Shown here in pieces: positions 34,931 to 44,517 of a DNA stretch of 50,881 nt (its first letter is position 1; each line of letters starts with the position of its first letter). The notes under the pieces are model-generated. The model was given only the letters and a program-made list of their open reading frames with translations. It did not search any database and was not told the origin of the DNA. This DNA is from Balneolales bacterium (GTDB lineage: Bacteria; Bacteroidota; Rhodothermia; Balneolales; Cyclonatronaceae): positions 1-50,881 of the forward strand of contig JAIULZ010000011.1 of the NCBI GenBank assembly GCA_022565805.1, in the 5' to 3' direction. Position numbers and translations under genes: made by a program.

Positions 34931-34967
34931 CAATACACAACATACGTGTCCCTTAAATCGAATAAGA

Positions 34968-34997
34968 CCAGTTCCCGGAAGGGGGCTGGTTTTTTTG
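34968..34997 (+). terminator. Rho-independent terminator of the OPX operon
   Basis: A 9-bp stem (CCAGTTCCC with GGGGGCTGG, two G-U pairs, GGAA tetraloop) is followed by eight bases of T. It lies 37 bases after the GH5 stop and ends the EPS locus on the right. Confidence 0.9.
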
Positions 34998-35448
34998 GCG
35001 GTTGAAGAGAAAAACTTCATGTTTAGTTTTTAATTGACCGAGAGCCAGAAGACCGAATGTCGGGTATCAGAAATTACCAATATTTGCTTTAATCTTTAGC
35101 CCCCTTTTATACCGTAAGGCACGCTACAAGAGATCCAGAGCTACATCAAAAGAGAATATTCAAACATCTCATTTGGAATAATAATCTCAAGAATATGTAA
35201 TAAAAATACTTGAATTTGTAATATTTAATTTAAAATAGATTGATATCTAAGTTTTTTATAAATGAATTTTGTTCTCAATCTTACAGAAGATTATTCAAAG
35301 CTTTCTATAAGGTGTAGTACTTACTATTTATACAATCTTTGGGGCGTTTATCACATTTATGCGAGAGTAATAAATAGGTTACATATATTTTTTAAAAAAA
35401 AGACCATTAAAATCAGAAAAAGAGGGCTCAATTATATTGAATAATTTC
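34998..35448. other. Intergenic region before the phosphorelay genes
   Basis: About 450 A/T-rich bases with no supported gene. A 60-codon frame at 35262-35444 has no recognisable features. The promoter of the response-regulator/kinase unit should be here, but I could not identify it securely. Confidence 0.5.
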
Positions 35449-35964
35449 ATGCAGATTGTTCCACATCTTAATTATAGGTACATTAATAAAGTGAATACAC
35501 AACCCGAATTTTTACCCATTACACGAAAATTTAAAATTATTCTTGCAGAAGATGATTTTGACGATCGTCTTCTTTTTGAAGAAGCCATAGAAGAACTTCC
35601 TGTATTCGTACAAATTGATACATTTAACAATGGCGAAGAATTAATGAAATGGCTTATTCGGAAAAAAAACAAGCTTCCAGATGTTCTTTTTCTTGATTTA
35701 AATATGCCACGAAAAAATGGGTTCGCTGCATTAGCAGAGATTAAACGGAATCCAGACCTGCAGGATTTGCCGGTAATCATTTTTTCTACTGCTACCAATA
35801 CAGAAATGATAAAACAGGTGTTTAATGATGCGGCTCATTACTACATCCGCAAACCTGCTCATTTCCATGACCTGAAGCAGCTTATCTACAAATCGTTATT
35901 ACTAATAGCTAACAAAGATTTAGATCTTCCGGGAAAAGAAAGCTTTGTACTTACAACAGAATAA
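35449..35964 (+). CDS. Single-domain response regulator
   Basis: A 171-residue receiver-only protein of the CheY/Rcp1 type. About 28 N-terminal residues precede the fold. The acidic pocket is in AEDDFDD (residues 34-39), the phospho-acceptor is Asp83 in FLDLNMPRKNG, the switch Ser/Thr is in FSTAT, and the conserved Lys is Lys135 in YIRKPAHF. There is no output domain, so it acts by protein contact or in a phosphorelay. The frame extends to a TTG at 35437, but the ATG at 35449 is preferred. It lies 5 bases before the large hybrid kinase gene, which is its likely phosphate source. Confidence 0.92.
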   Translation: MQIVPHLNYRYINKVNTQPEFLPITRKFKIILAEDDFDDRLLFEEAIEELPVFVQIDTFNNGEELMKWLIRKKNKLPDVLFLDLNMPRKNGFAALAEIKRNPDLQDLPVIIFSTATNTEMIKQVFNDAAHYYIRKPAHFHDLKQLIYKSLLLIANKDLDLPGKESFVLTTE

Positions 35965-35969
35965 AATAA

Positions 35970-38900
35970 ATGGCAGAGGCTAAGAAAAAATCAAGTGGTA
36001 TTACAAAAGGCAGCAAAAGTAAATCTGCTAATTTATTTCCAGTAGTGGGTATTGGTGCTTCTGCCGGAGGGCTTGCTGCTTTTAAGGCATTCATAAAAGC
36101 CGTACCCGAAGATTCGGGTATGGCTTTTATAATTGTACAACATTTAGATCCGGATCATGAAAGCCTGCTACCCGACATACTTCGCAAGGGCACTCAAATT
36201 CCTGTTACAGAAGTCTTCGAAGACTGTTTGTTTGAGCCAAACCATATCTATGTGATGCCCAGCAACAAAATGATGGTGACCTCAAGAGGTAAACTAAGGC
36301 TCGAGCCACGACCCGGTAAAAATAAGTACGATCGCTACTTGCCCATTGATCTGCTTTTCTATTCTCTTGCGGAAATTTATGAGTCGCACGCCATTGGTGT
36401 TGTGCTGTCGGGTACCGCCTCAGATGGCACAAAGGGTTTAAAAGCTATTAAAGACAACGGGGGGATTACTTTTGCGCAAAATTTAAAATCTGCCGAACAT
36501 AGTGGCATGCCTGGTAGCGCAATACGTGCTGATGTGGTAGATTTTATTCTCTGCCCGGAAGAAATTCCGGAAAAACTCCTTGAAATAACAAAAATCATAA
36601 GCTACCCCGCAGCCTTTGCGGATCAACCCGTCGAAGACGACGAAGAGTCTTTCAGGCATATTGTTGCCCAACTGCGAATGCGAAAAGGCACCGATTTTAC
36701 CTATTACAAACAAACTACCATTCGCAGAAGAATTCTGCGAAGAATGGCGCTTAACAAAAATTTGAAGATATCTGATTATCTCAACTTTTTAAGGAACACT
36801 AAAGACGAACAGGATATTTTATATCAGGATTTTTTAATACCAGTTACAGCTTTTTTTCGTGATGTATCGATTTTCGATAATCTGTCTGCAAAAATATTAC
36901 CTGACTTTATAGATCAGCTCCCGGCTGGTAAAACGTTTCGGGTTTGGGTGGCAGGCTGCAGCACCGGTGAAGAGGCGTATTCTCTGGCCATAATTTTTAA
37001 AGAACTTCTGGACAATTACTCTACAGGAGATAATGGGAAAAAAATACAAATCTTCGCATCCGATTTGAGCGAAATAGCCATAAATAAGGCTCGTCTTGGG
37101 GCTTATTCAGAAGCAGAAGTTGCAGGAGTATCCGATATACGGTTAAAACGGTTTTTTAATAAAACAAATGGCCGTTATCAGGTTAGCAGACAAATCCGTG
37201 ATATGTGCGTGTTTGCAGTTCATGATTTTTTAAAAGATCCCCCATTTGGAAAAATTGATCTTATAAGCTGCAGAAATGTGCTTATCTATTTCGAACCCTA
37301 TTTACAGAAAAAAGCACTCACTACTTTTCATTACGTACTAAACAAAACCGGATTTTTGCTTATCGGTAAATCCGAAACAACTAATGTCGTTTCGGATCTG
37401 TTTTCTGTGATTGATAAAAAGGACAAAATATATGCACCTAAAGATGTTCCAAGTAAGTTTGTACAGGTCGTTAACCGCAGGTCAGAACTTGACTTCAACG
37501 AACTTCAAGAAACAGCAAAGCCTTTAAAGAAAAGACCCGATTTTCAAAAAGTTGCAGATGAGATTACTCTTAAAAAATACACTCCGGCTGGGGTAGTTGT
37601 TAACCATGCAATGGATATTGTGCAGTATCGCGGTAAAACAAGCCCTTATCTGGAGCAATCATCGGGAAAACCAAGCCATAACCTGCTAATATTGGCGGCA
37701 GAAGGTCTTGCGTTTGAGCTGCGAAACATTCTTTATAAGGCCAAACAAGAAAATATTGAGGTTAAAAAAGAGAATATACCGGTTAAGATAAACAACAAAC
37801 TTCGCTCAATATCTATCGAAGCTATTCCCATTCCTAATACTATAGAAGCCTATTATTTAGTGCTGTTTCACGAGGCCGCTTCCATACCAGGCATAGCCTC
37901 AGACCAGGAAAGCCTGCCAATAACAGAACGCAGCGTATCCGACAGCAAAAAAGACCATCGGATTATGCAGCTGGAGCAGGAACTTGTAGACACAAGGGAA
38001 GATATGAGAGCCATTTCTGAAGACCAGGAAGCGGCTATCGAAGAGCTCCAGAACGCAAACGAAGAGTTAATGAGCGGCAGTGAGGAGCTACAAAGTTTAA
38101 ACGAAGAATTGGAGACCAGTAAGGAGGAGTTACAAAGCACCAACGAAGAACTCATTGTTCTGAATCAGGAAATGTCCAGTTTAAACGAACAAATAGGCGC
38201 AGAAAGAAATTATTCGGAGTCGATAGTAGCAAACATACGCGAACCACTACTCGTACTCGATAAGCACCTGAAAATAAGAACAGCCAACAATGCCTTTTAC
38301 AAGCAATTCAAGCTTAATGAGAAAGGAACCGTGGGTTCGCTTATTTACCATCTTGACAGCAAAAATTGGGACTTTTCGGAACTCCGGAAACTGCTTGAAG
38401 AAATAATCCCGCAAAATCCTATTATCGTGGACTATGAGCTTATTCATACTTTTCCGGATTTAGGTGAGCTGCACCTTTTACTAAATGCAAGGGAAGTAGT
38501 TAAAGATGATGAATCAGAAAATTTAATTCTTTTATCTCTCGAAGATATTACCGAACAAGTAAAAACCAGGGAAAGAAGACGAGATATTCAGAAGGAGCAT
38601 ACCAAAGAGCTGGAAGGGAAAATTCAGGAACGTACAGTTGAGCTAAATAAAGCTATTGAAGATCTCAGGAGCACCAATAAAGAACTGGTTTATACCAACA
38701 AAGAGCTTGGAGCTTTTACCTATATATCGAGCCACGACCTGCAGGAACCCCTTCGGAAAATACAAACCTTCGCTGGGCGAGTTCTAGAAAAAGAGAGTCA
38801 TAACCTTTCCGAAAAAGGCAAAACCTATTTCAATATTATGCAGGCAGCAGCAGAACGCATGCAAAAGCTGATTGATGACCTGCTCGCTTTTTCACGGCTT

Positions 38901-39467
38901 AATACTTCGGAAAGAACGTTTGAAAGACTAAACCTTAAGCCAGTAATTGAAGAGGTTATTTCTCATTTTAGTGAGATTATTAAGGAAAAACAGGCCATTG
39001 TTGATATAGGAGAAATGTGCGAAGCAGATATAATTGTTTTTCAATTCCGGCAGCTCATTCACAATTTAATAAGCAACGCACTTAAGTTTTCTAAACCAGG
39101 CGTAAAACCTCACATAAAAATTTTATGCCAGATCGGAAAGGGAGATAAACTAAACGCCAAAAGGTTAATGCCAGATAAAGATTACTGCCATATATCGGTT
39201 TCTGACAATGGGATTGGTTTTGAAGAACGTTTCAGCGAAAAGATATTTGAGGTTTTTCAAAAACTACATGCCAAAGAAGAATATCCCGGCACAGGTATAG
39301 GTCTGGCGACCGTAAAAAAAATAATTGATCATCATAACGGTATAATTAATGCAAAAAGCTCCCTGACTAAAGGCAGCACGTTTAATATCTACATACCTTT
39401 AAACGAATTTAAAAATGAAAAAGATAAAACGACCCAAAGCACCCCTGCGCGTACTGCTAACAGATGA
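35970..39467 (+). CDS. CheB-CheR-PAS-histidine kinase fusion protein
   Basis: A 1165-residue cytoplasmic signalling protein. Order: CheB methylesterase (about 22-205; Ser31 in GIGASAGG, His58 in QHLDP, Asp152 in GTASDG); CheR methyltransferase (about 228-490; SAM loop VAGCSTGEEAYSLA, CRNVLIYFEP); a linker; a long Glu/Leu-rich coiled coil (about 655-745); a PAS-like region (about 750-860); a second coiled coil; HisKA with His922 in SSHDLQEPLRK; and an HATPase domain with VSDNGIGFEE and GTGIGLATVKK. There are no membrane segments or CheB receiver domain. It is flanked by two receiver-only genes, and the downstream one overlaps its end. No chemotaxis receptors are nearby, so the methylation parts may serve another target. 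Confidence 0.95.
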   Translation: MAEAKKKSSGITKGSKSKSANLFPVVGIGASAGGLAAFKAFIKAVPEDSGMAFIIVQHLDPDHESLLPDILRKGTQIPVTEVFEDCLFEPNHIYVMPSNKMMVTSRGKLRLEPRPGKNKYDRYLPIDLLFYSLAEIYESHAIGVVLSGTASDGTKGLKAIKDNGGITFAQNLKSAEHSGMPGSAIRADVVDFILCPEEIPEKLLEITKIISYPAAFADQPVEDDEESFRHIVAQLRMRKGTDFTYYKQTTIRRRILRRMALNKNLKISDYLNFLRNTKDEQDILYQDFLIPVTAFFRDVSIFDNLSAKILPDFIDQLPAGKTFRVWVAGCSTGEEAYSLAIIFKELLDNYSTGDNGKKIQIFASDLSEIAINKARLGAYSEAEVAGVSDIRLKRFFNKTNGRYQVSRQIRDMCVFAVHDFLKDPPFGKIDLISCRNVLIYFEPYLQKKALTTFHYVLNKTGFLLIGKSETTNVVSDLFSVIDKKDKIYAPKDVPSKFVQVVNRRSELDFNELQETAKPLKKRPDFQKVADEITLKKYTPAGVVVNHAMDIVQYRGKTSPYLEQSSGKPSHNLLILAAEGLAFELRNILYKAKQENIEVKKENIPVKINNKLRSISIEAIPIPNTIEAYYLVLFHEAASIPGIASDQESLPITERSVSDSKKDHRIMQLEQELVDTREDMRAISEDQEAAIEELQNANEELMSGSEELQSLNEELETSKEELQSTNEELIVLNQEMSSLNEQIGAERNYSESIVANIREPLLVLDKHLKIRTANNAFYKQFKLNEKGTVGSLIYHLDSKNWDFSELRKLLEEIIPQNPIIVDYELIHTFPDLGELHLLLNAREVVKDDESENLILLSLEDITEQVKTRERRRDIQKEHTKELEGKIQERTVELNKAIEDLRSTNKELVYTNKELGAFTYISSHDLQEPLRKIQTFAGRVLEKESHNLSEKGKTYFNIMQAAAERMQKLIDDLLAFSRLNTSERTFERLNLKPVIEEVISHFSEIIKEKQAIVDIGEMCEADIIVFQFRQLIHNLISNALKFSKPGVKPHIKILCQIGKGDKLNAKRLMPDKDYCHISVSDNGIGFEERFSEKIFEVFQKLHAKEEYPGTGIGLATVKKIIDHHNGIINAKSSLTKGSTFNIYIPLNEFKNEKDKTTQSTPARTANR

Positions 39468-39876
39468 TGATGAAGGTGACAGACTTGTCTTTGTGGAAAT
39501 CTTTGAAGAAATAGCTTCAGAGATACACGTTTCTGTTTTAAATGATGGGAAACAACTTATGGATTACCTTCAAAAGCAGAACAGCTTATTTCCGCACATC
39601 ATTTTTCTTGATCTTAATATGCCTAATCTATCAGGTCTGGAGTGCCTCAAGGAAATCCGAAAAGAAGAAAAGTACAACGATATTTCCATTGCTATCTACT
39701 CAACCTCAAATTCACAAAAAGATATAGAAGATACTTTTTTATACGGTGCCAATATCTACATAACAAAGCCAAGCGATTATAAAAAGCTTAAACAAGCATT
39801 AGGAAAAGCGCTAACCGCAGTATACCATAACCAAGACTCTACATTCAAGAGAGAAAATTTCATACTTAAGCTTTAG
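39415..39876 (+). CDS. Single-domain response regulator overlapping the kinase gene
   Basis: A 153-residue receiver-only protein. Key residues are Asp17-Asp19 in LLTDDDEGDR, the phospho-acceptor Asp66 in FLDLNMPNLSG, the switch STS, and Lys118 in YITKPSDYKK. The start codon lies 53 bases inside the 3' end of the kinase gene in another frame, an unusually long overlap that makes co-translation very likely. The first nine residues are strongly basic. It is similar in size and style to the regulator at 35449-35964, so the kinase probably serves two receivers with different partners. Confidence 0.92.
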   Translation: MKKIKRPKAPLRVLLTDDDEGDRLVFVEIFEEIASEIHVSVLNDGKQLMDYLQKQNSLFPHIIFLDLNMPNLSGLECLKEIRKEEKYNDISIAIYSTSNSQKDIEDTFLYGANIYITKPSDYKKLKQALGKALTAVYHNQDSTFKRENFILKL

Positions 39877-40002
39877 GATGGGTTTTTGAATGGTGAATTG
39901 TTGGCGATCTCATAACGACTGCTGGATATTCACGCTAAGGCAGCGCGCAAAAGAAGTGTCTGGCTGCAATTTAGATGGACGGGTGCGTTTTACTCAGTAA
40001 CC

Positions 40003-40212
40003 AATAAACATAATAAGACGAACCCGATTGAAGATACTGAGTTGGGAGTGGATTCGAGATATACATCTGAGAAAGAGCGTAAATCTAAAGCCATCGCCTA
40101 AATGGAAGCGCGATTAAAAAGAATGAAGAATATATCCAAAGAGGATATTCTACGTGCTAAACTGATGCAGCTAAAACCTAAGATGGATGAGTTTATCAAG
40201 GCCTTCCGTTAA
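40003..40212 (+). pseudogene. Decayed 5' copy of the HTH antitoxin-like gene
   Basis: Reading from 40003, the frame matches the first about 65 codons of the gene at 44510-45043. My manual alignment gives roughly 19 mismatches in about 195 bases. The ATG is replaced by ACC, a TTA Leu codon has become TAA (at IAxMEARLKRMK), and after EFIK the similarity stops and a stop follows (KAFR-stop). The DNA-binding part is missing. The sequence upstream (39877-40002) shows no remnant of the GNAT-like partner. Confidence 0.88.
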
Positions 40213-40316
40213 ATCGTTTTTTGTTATTGGTTTTCCCGTTGTAAATTAGGCGAAACAAACAAACGGCACGCTGCTTTTGTGGTTGGTCGTAATTTGGAAA
40301 ACAGACCACTTTAGCT

Positions 40317-41192
40317 ATGATAGATATTGATTACGCCGTTAAAGCCACAAGGTACGGTGCCTATGCCGCTTTTTTCTCTGCTGCTGTTACAATAGGGGTT
40401 GTAACATTCTCTATCGTATCCAATCCAGATGGCCGTTTGGGGTATTTTAATGATCCCTGGAATTACATAGATGTACCCATTTTAGCAGCACTTGGAATTG
40501 GAATGTTGTATAAGTCTAGAGTTGCAGCAGCTGTTGCTTTGATAAACCATTTAGCAAGCCAAGTTATACTTCGGGTTGAACTGCAGGATTTTTGGAGTCA
40601 AGGATCCCTTGGTTTTGGGGTTGCAGTGCTGTTTTTAGGATTTTATTCAAATGCATTCTTTGGTGCGGTTGTATATCATAAAATTAAAGCGAAGCAAGAT
40701 CCGGAATACGTTGCTGCAACAATAAAATCGAAAGTATTTGGTACGATTGCTTCCGTTCTGGTTCTTGGTTTAATTGTATTAAGCCTTATCGATGTTTTTT
40801 CGACCCCGGAAAATCACCCGGTTTTCACAGCCGATGAGGTTCAGGAATCTGAGTATTACGACTTGTTAACAACTGGCATAGTTTCTGGTCATGAGGAAAT
40901 GTTATACTTCTATCCTTATAATACAGCCGATATACTGATGGGCGGCAGTATTGTAACTAACGAAAGATTAGTAGTCTATTTAAGGCAGGAAGACGCCGAA
41001 ACGTTGACCTATTCGTTAGAATTATCAGAAATTGAAAGAGTGGAGCTAAAGACGGAAAATTTTGTTCCATTTGTGAACAAATATATGGTCTACGGAGAGA
41101 CAGAAGACAGATGGCTGCAAGTATTTCTCTCTACAAATTTAGACCGTCATGAATTATTTATTTCAAAACTTCAGAAAGATGAAGGCTTGTGA
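40317..41192 (+). CDS. Polytopic membrane protein with C-terminal soluble domain
   Basis: No family recognised. The 291-residue product has about five hydrophobic helices in the first 165 residues (for example YAAFFSAAVTIGVVTFSIV, VPILAALGIGMLY, GFGVAVLFLGFYSNAFFG, IASVLVLGLIVLSLI). A mixed alpha/beta C-terminal domain of about 120 residues follows, whose pattern (GGSIVTNERLVVYLRQ, LELSEIERVELK) resembles bacterial PH-like domains. It is preceded by the antitoxin remnant and followed by a gene-free stretch, and no operon partner is visible. A stress or accessory role is possible but not shown. Confidence 0.6.
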   Translation: MIDIDYAVKATRYGAYAAFFSAAVTIGVVTFSIVSNPDGRLGYFNDPWNYIDVPILAALGIGMLYKSRVAAAVALINHLASQVILRVELQDFWSQGSLGFGVAVLFLGFYSNAFFGAVVYHKIKAKQDPEYVAATIKSKVFGTIASVLVLGLIVLSLIDVFSTPENHPVFTADEVQESEYYDLLTTGIVSGHEEMLYFYPYNTADILMGGSIVTNERLVVYLRQEDAETLTYSLELSEIERVELKTENFVPFVNKYMVYGETEDRWLQVFLSTNLDRHELFISKLQKDEGL

Positions 41193-41727
41193 CAAAAAGC
41201 TTTCGCACTTCGCTGTTAGCAAAAAAGATATGCTCCGAAATCCGTCGCGCCCTTCGTGCAAACCTTCGCGTGTTCCTTTGCGGTTAAGCAATATCATTTC
41301 CATTCTCTCCTGTCGCTAAGATGAACGTTTATAAAATGATTCATTTAAAGAGCATAATAGGTATCATATATCCTGAATTTGAACTCAGAATGTGAATAAT
41401 GCCGCGCCATGACGCTTCATTAACTTCAGACTTTTTTCACCCACAGATTCTTGGTGGAACCGCCACGTTCTCCAGTAGCCCTCATCAACCAATATCCGTA
41501 ATTGTTGCCATTCCTTGCTGAAAACCATTGCCTGATGGCGTTCTTTTACAAATAATACTTACTTCTAAGTATTGAGATGCGAGGTTATCTAAGCTAAGTT
41601 ATTATCAGATAATGATTAATTAGGTAAGTTGAATTAGTCAGCTGACTTGGTAATTGATAATCGTGGCAAAGAGTATCATTTAGCTGTTTATATATTTTGG
41701 TCTCTTTAGCTCTTAAAATCAAAAACT
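41193..41727. other. Intergenic region with a CTTTGCG-type repeat
   Basis: A 535-base stretch without a supported gene. The first 100 bases hold the short repeat listed at 41243-41289. The rest is A/T-rich and must contain the promoter of the T9SS-sorted protein gene, for which I see no clear match. Confidence 0.5.
41243..41289 (+). repeat. Intergenic CCTTCGCG/CCTTTGCGG repeat
   Basis: Imperfect tandem units of about 11 bases (GCGCCCTTCGTGC, AACCTTCGCGTG, TTCCTTTGCGG) ending in TTAAG. A related array lies at 45066-45115. Similar 'CTCTGCG/CTTTGCG' intergenic phrases are, to my knowledge, widespread in Bacteroidota-type genomes. Confidence 0.65.
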
Positions 41728-43662
41728 ATGAAAAGATTGATAACTAAAAGTTTTGTATTTCTGTGTTTTATAATGGGCTTTTTATCTGGTTATAATGTTG
41801 AGATATCCGCACAGAATTCAGACCCGGTGCTTTATCATTTTGATGGACTTCAAATAGAAAAAACGAATCTTGTTACACAGGAAAGTGAGCGGGTTGCCCA
41901 TTCAGCTCCTGAGTTCAGACTTATTTTCAACGTTGCCGATGAAGACAGCTTCATCATTCGCAATGCAAGGGAGTTAATCAAAACAAACAGCGACTTTTCG
42001 GAGTTCAGAGAATATTCTGAAAACGTGTCCATAGTTAGCGACAGAATATTTATTAACTCCGATTACACTAAACTCATTTTCAAAGAATTTGATGGAATAA
42101 AGGTGTATGATATTGAAGCTGATCAAAAAGATTTACTGTTTGAACCGGAAGCAGATGCGTTTTTAATCGACGATTATGCTTACCACAATGGTGAAGTATT
42201 TTATATCGAACGCAGAACTGGAAATCTCATTGGGCTAAACCGTAGTGATATGGATGGCAACACCGAGCTTATTACTGATCTCGATTTCAATGGTGATTTA
42301 TATGTCGGCGAAAATGGTAAAGCCTATATTATGGGCTCAAACTTCAATTCAGATTCTATTATTAGAATGGATCTTGACGGCAGCAACATGGAAACGGTTC
42401 AGTATGATTTTGATCTGGGTACGATACGACACTTTGCTCCAGCCACCAGCCAGTTGTTTTATTCTTCATTCATAGATGGCACGACAATTATGTATAAAAC
42501 AAACCTGGCTGCTGCTGAGCTTGAAGAAACGGAACTTTTTGACTTAGGCGCAGCATACTCTCCGGATGAGACTATTTATAACCCTGATACAAACTCTATT
42601 ATCTACCATATTGGATTTGGAATTGTTTATGAATATAACATGGATACTGAGGTGGTTTCTACGGTTACAGACAGAATGCCGGATCAGAAATTTACTGTAG
42701 ATGTCGAAAACGAGCATATATACTTCACGAATGAAGGTAAGGCTATACAGACCGATCTCAATTATGAAAACTGGACTCAGTTGTATGATATTAATGATGG
42801 CTTCGGTACGCTAAGGTTCTATTTTGAGCACGAAACTGAAAACTTCTACTATTATCAAAGTGGCGATATTCTGTATTTCAATGTACATGAGGAAGAGCCC
42901 GAGCCCGCTATTTTGGTTGGAACCGATGGAAATGTAGCGCACGATTTTGTGGTAAGTTACAATAATAATGTGGCATTTATTTATTCCGATAATAACGGTA
43001 TTTACCGCATAGAGCTAGACTCTGGTGATACAACTTTACTTGCCGATAACGCCCGTGATTTTCGCGCAATTGCATATAGTGCCGAATTTAATGAAGTGGC
43101 TTATGCAAGCATGATGAGTCAAAGCAACTTGAGGATTTACGGTGTTTCAGCAACTGGTGATGATTCTCACTATTCTTTGAGATCACTTGATGGAACCGTA
43201 AACACACTTCAGTATGTCCCGGAAATGGGCGGATATGCATATAGCGAAAGAGGTTGGAATAATGATTATAACCTAACTTTCATTAGTGCAATTGATGGCG
43301 ATCGTGAAATATTATTTAACACAGATCAGATCAACCGGTTTTACCTGGTTGGTGGTGGCAATACCGATACATCCACCAATCCTGAGCCTGAAACAATAAC
43401 TCAGGTATCTTTAAATCAAAACTATCCGAACCCCTTTAACCCGACTACTCAAATCAGCTACGACTTGCCCGAAGCAGCAGATGTTCGCCTTGAGGTATAC
43501 AATATGTTAGGTCAGCGCATACAGGTTCTGGTTAACGGCCGAGTGAACGCCGGAAACCACACCGTAAATTTCGACGCTTCACGGCTGTCGAGTGGCATGT
43601 ACATCTACCGCTTAGTGGCGGGCGATGTTATCAAAAACCGCACTATGATGCTGGTTAAATAA
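41728..43662 (+). CDS. Secreted beta-propeller-like protein with T9SS sorting domain
   Basis: A 644-residue exported protein. The signal peptide ends near residue 29 (EISAQ). Residues about 30-550 form repeated strands with Asp/Gly-rich turns and phrases such as IYRIELDSGDTTLLADN, DLDFNGDLYVGENGKAYI and ITFYDxE-like blades, as in DUF5050/WD40-like propellers. The C-terminal about 75 residues are a type A T9SS sorting domain (NYPNPFNPTTQISY, VYNMLGQRIQVLV, SGMYIYRL, ending MLVK). It should cross the outer membrane by type IX secretion and become surface-attached. The ligand is unknown. A terminator follows 45 bases after the stop. Confidence 0.9.
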   Translation: MKRLITKSFVFLCFIMGFLSGYNVEISAQNSDPVLYHFDGLQIEKTNLVTQESERVAHSAPEFRLIFNVADEDSFIIRNARELIKTNSDFSEFREYSENVSIVSDRIFINSDYTKLIFKEFDGIKVYDIEADQKDLLFEPEADAFLIDDYAYHNGEVFYIERRTGNLIGLNRSDMDGNTELITDLDFNGDLYVGENGKAYIMGSNFNSDSIIRMDLDGSNMETVQYDFDLGTIRHFAPATSQLFYSSFIDGTTIMYKTNLAAAELEETELFDLGAAYSPDETIYNPDTNSIIYHIGFGIVYEYNMDTEVVSTVTDRMPDQKFTVDVENEHIYFTNEGKAIQTDLNYENWTQLYDINDGFGTLRFYFEHETENFYYYQSGDILYFNVHEEEPEPAILVGTDGNVAHDFVVSYNNNVAFIYSDNNGIYRIELDSGDTTLLADNARDFRAIAYSAEFNEVAYASMMSQSNLRIYGVSATGDDSHYSLRSLDGTVNTLQYVPEMGGYAYSERGWNNDYNLTFISAIDGDREILFNTDQINRFYLVGGGNTDTSTNPEPETITQVSLNQNYPNPFNPTTQISYDLPEAADVRLEVYNMLGQRIQVLVNGRVNAGNHTVNFDASRLSSGMYIYRLVAGDVIKNRTMMLVK

Positions 43663-43707
43663 ACGCTGGATAGTAAACAGGAATAGTTCATCTTCTATTT
43701 TAAAATC

Positions 43708-43747
43708 AAAGCCTTCCCGTAAAAGCGGGCGGGCTTTATTTTTTTTT
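43708..43747 (+). terminator. Rho-independent terminator after the T9SS-sorted protein gene
   Basis: A 12-bp stem (AAAGCCTTCCCG with CGGGCGGGCTTT, one mismatch and one G-U pair, 6-base loop) is followed by ATTTTTTTTT. It separates this gene from the toxin-antitoxin-like operon. Confidence 0.88.
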
Positions 43748-43980
43748 GGTTAATCGTCGTTTGATGGGTATTAATCCGAAAAAAAAATGATGGGTGCCCC
43801 TTGTATTTAGCCTCAACAAATGGACAGAAATATTTAAATCGTATTCATGATTTTCAAATTCTCTTCAAATAACCAGTATCGATCAACTTCTTGTACTGCC
43901 CAGATGAGACCAAATGTTCGAATTCTCAATAAAGGGAAAGGGCTATAACCCACAATAGTCCGTTGAGTAAAAGATAAAAT

Positions 43981-44032
43981 AGTTTACATATAAAATAATT
44001 CTTGCGTATATATTTTCCTAAAAATGTAAACT
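43981..44032 (+). promoter_or_regulatory. Possible operator of the GNAT/HTH pair: AGTTTACAT inverted repeat
   Basis: Perfect 9-bp arms AGTTTACAT (43981-43989) and ATGTAAACT (44024-44032) flank a 34-base A/T-rich spacer, ending 17 bases before the first start codon. The layout suits binding of a dimeric HTH antitoxin that represses its own operon. The rest of the 387-base gap shows no other feature besides the upstream terminator. Confidence 0.55.
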
Positions 44033-44049
44033 TTTTGTATATTTATTGC

Positions 44050-44517
44050 ATGCATATTATAGAAATTTCTTCTGAGAAAAGATTTCAAGTCGAAATTACG
44101 TTAGCAGAAGGCACTGATTGTAAATCGCTAAAAAAAGAGCGTTATTTCTTTGATTGGAGTGAAGAAAGAAACTATGAAGTATATAAATTACAAATAGTTG
44201 GATCGAATAATATACTGGGTCTTATTTCATTGGAGAGAATCCCAGTTGAATGGAGAGTTCACATTCGGCTACTTACCGTCTCCAAAGAAAATAAAGGACA
44301 ACAAAAAAAATACGGTAGGATAGCTGGAAATCTAATAGCTCATGCAGCCAAAATTGCCGTACAAGATTATGGCGAATTAGCTTGCGTATCTCTTATGCCA
44401 AAAAGTCAAATTGCTCATCATTATATCTCTGAATACAAGATGTTACCGACTGGTATGACGTTAAGTCTAGAAGGGCCAGAAATTTTGAATTTAATAAATC
44501 GCTATAGCCATGAATAA
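44050..44517 (+). CDS. GNAT-like protein, putative toxin of a toxin-antitoxin pair
   Basis: A 155-residue protein with a GNAT-like outline: strands to about residue 80 (IVGSNNILGLISLERI, WRVHIRLLTV), then the loop and helix KGQQKKYGRIAGNLIAHAAKIA in place of the acyl-CoA loop, then CVSLMPKSQIAHHYISEYKMLPTG, like GNAT motif B. I start at the ATG at 44050; an in-frame TTG at 44002 would fall inside the inverted repeat. The stop codon overlaps the next gene by 8 bases. Toxin first and HTH gene second resembles HigBA order, but with an acetyltransferase fold as in TacT/AtaT toxins. Toxicity is inference. Confidence 0.6.
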   Translation: MHIIEISSEKRFQVEITLAEGTDCKSLKKERYFFDWSEERNYEVYKLQIVGSNNILGLISLERIPVEWRVHIRLLTVSKENKGQQKKYGRIAGNLIAHAAKIAVQDYGELACVSLMPKSQIAHHYISEYKMLPTGMTLSLEGPEILNLINRYSHE

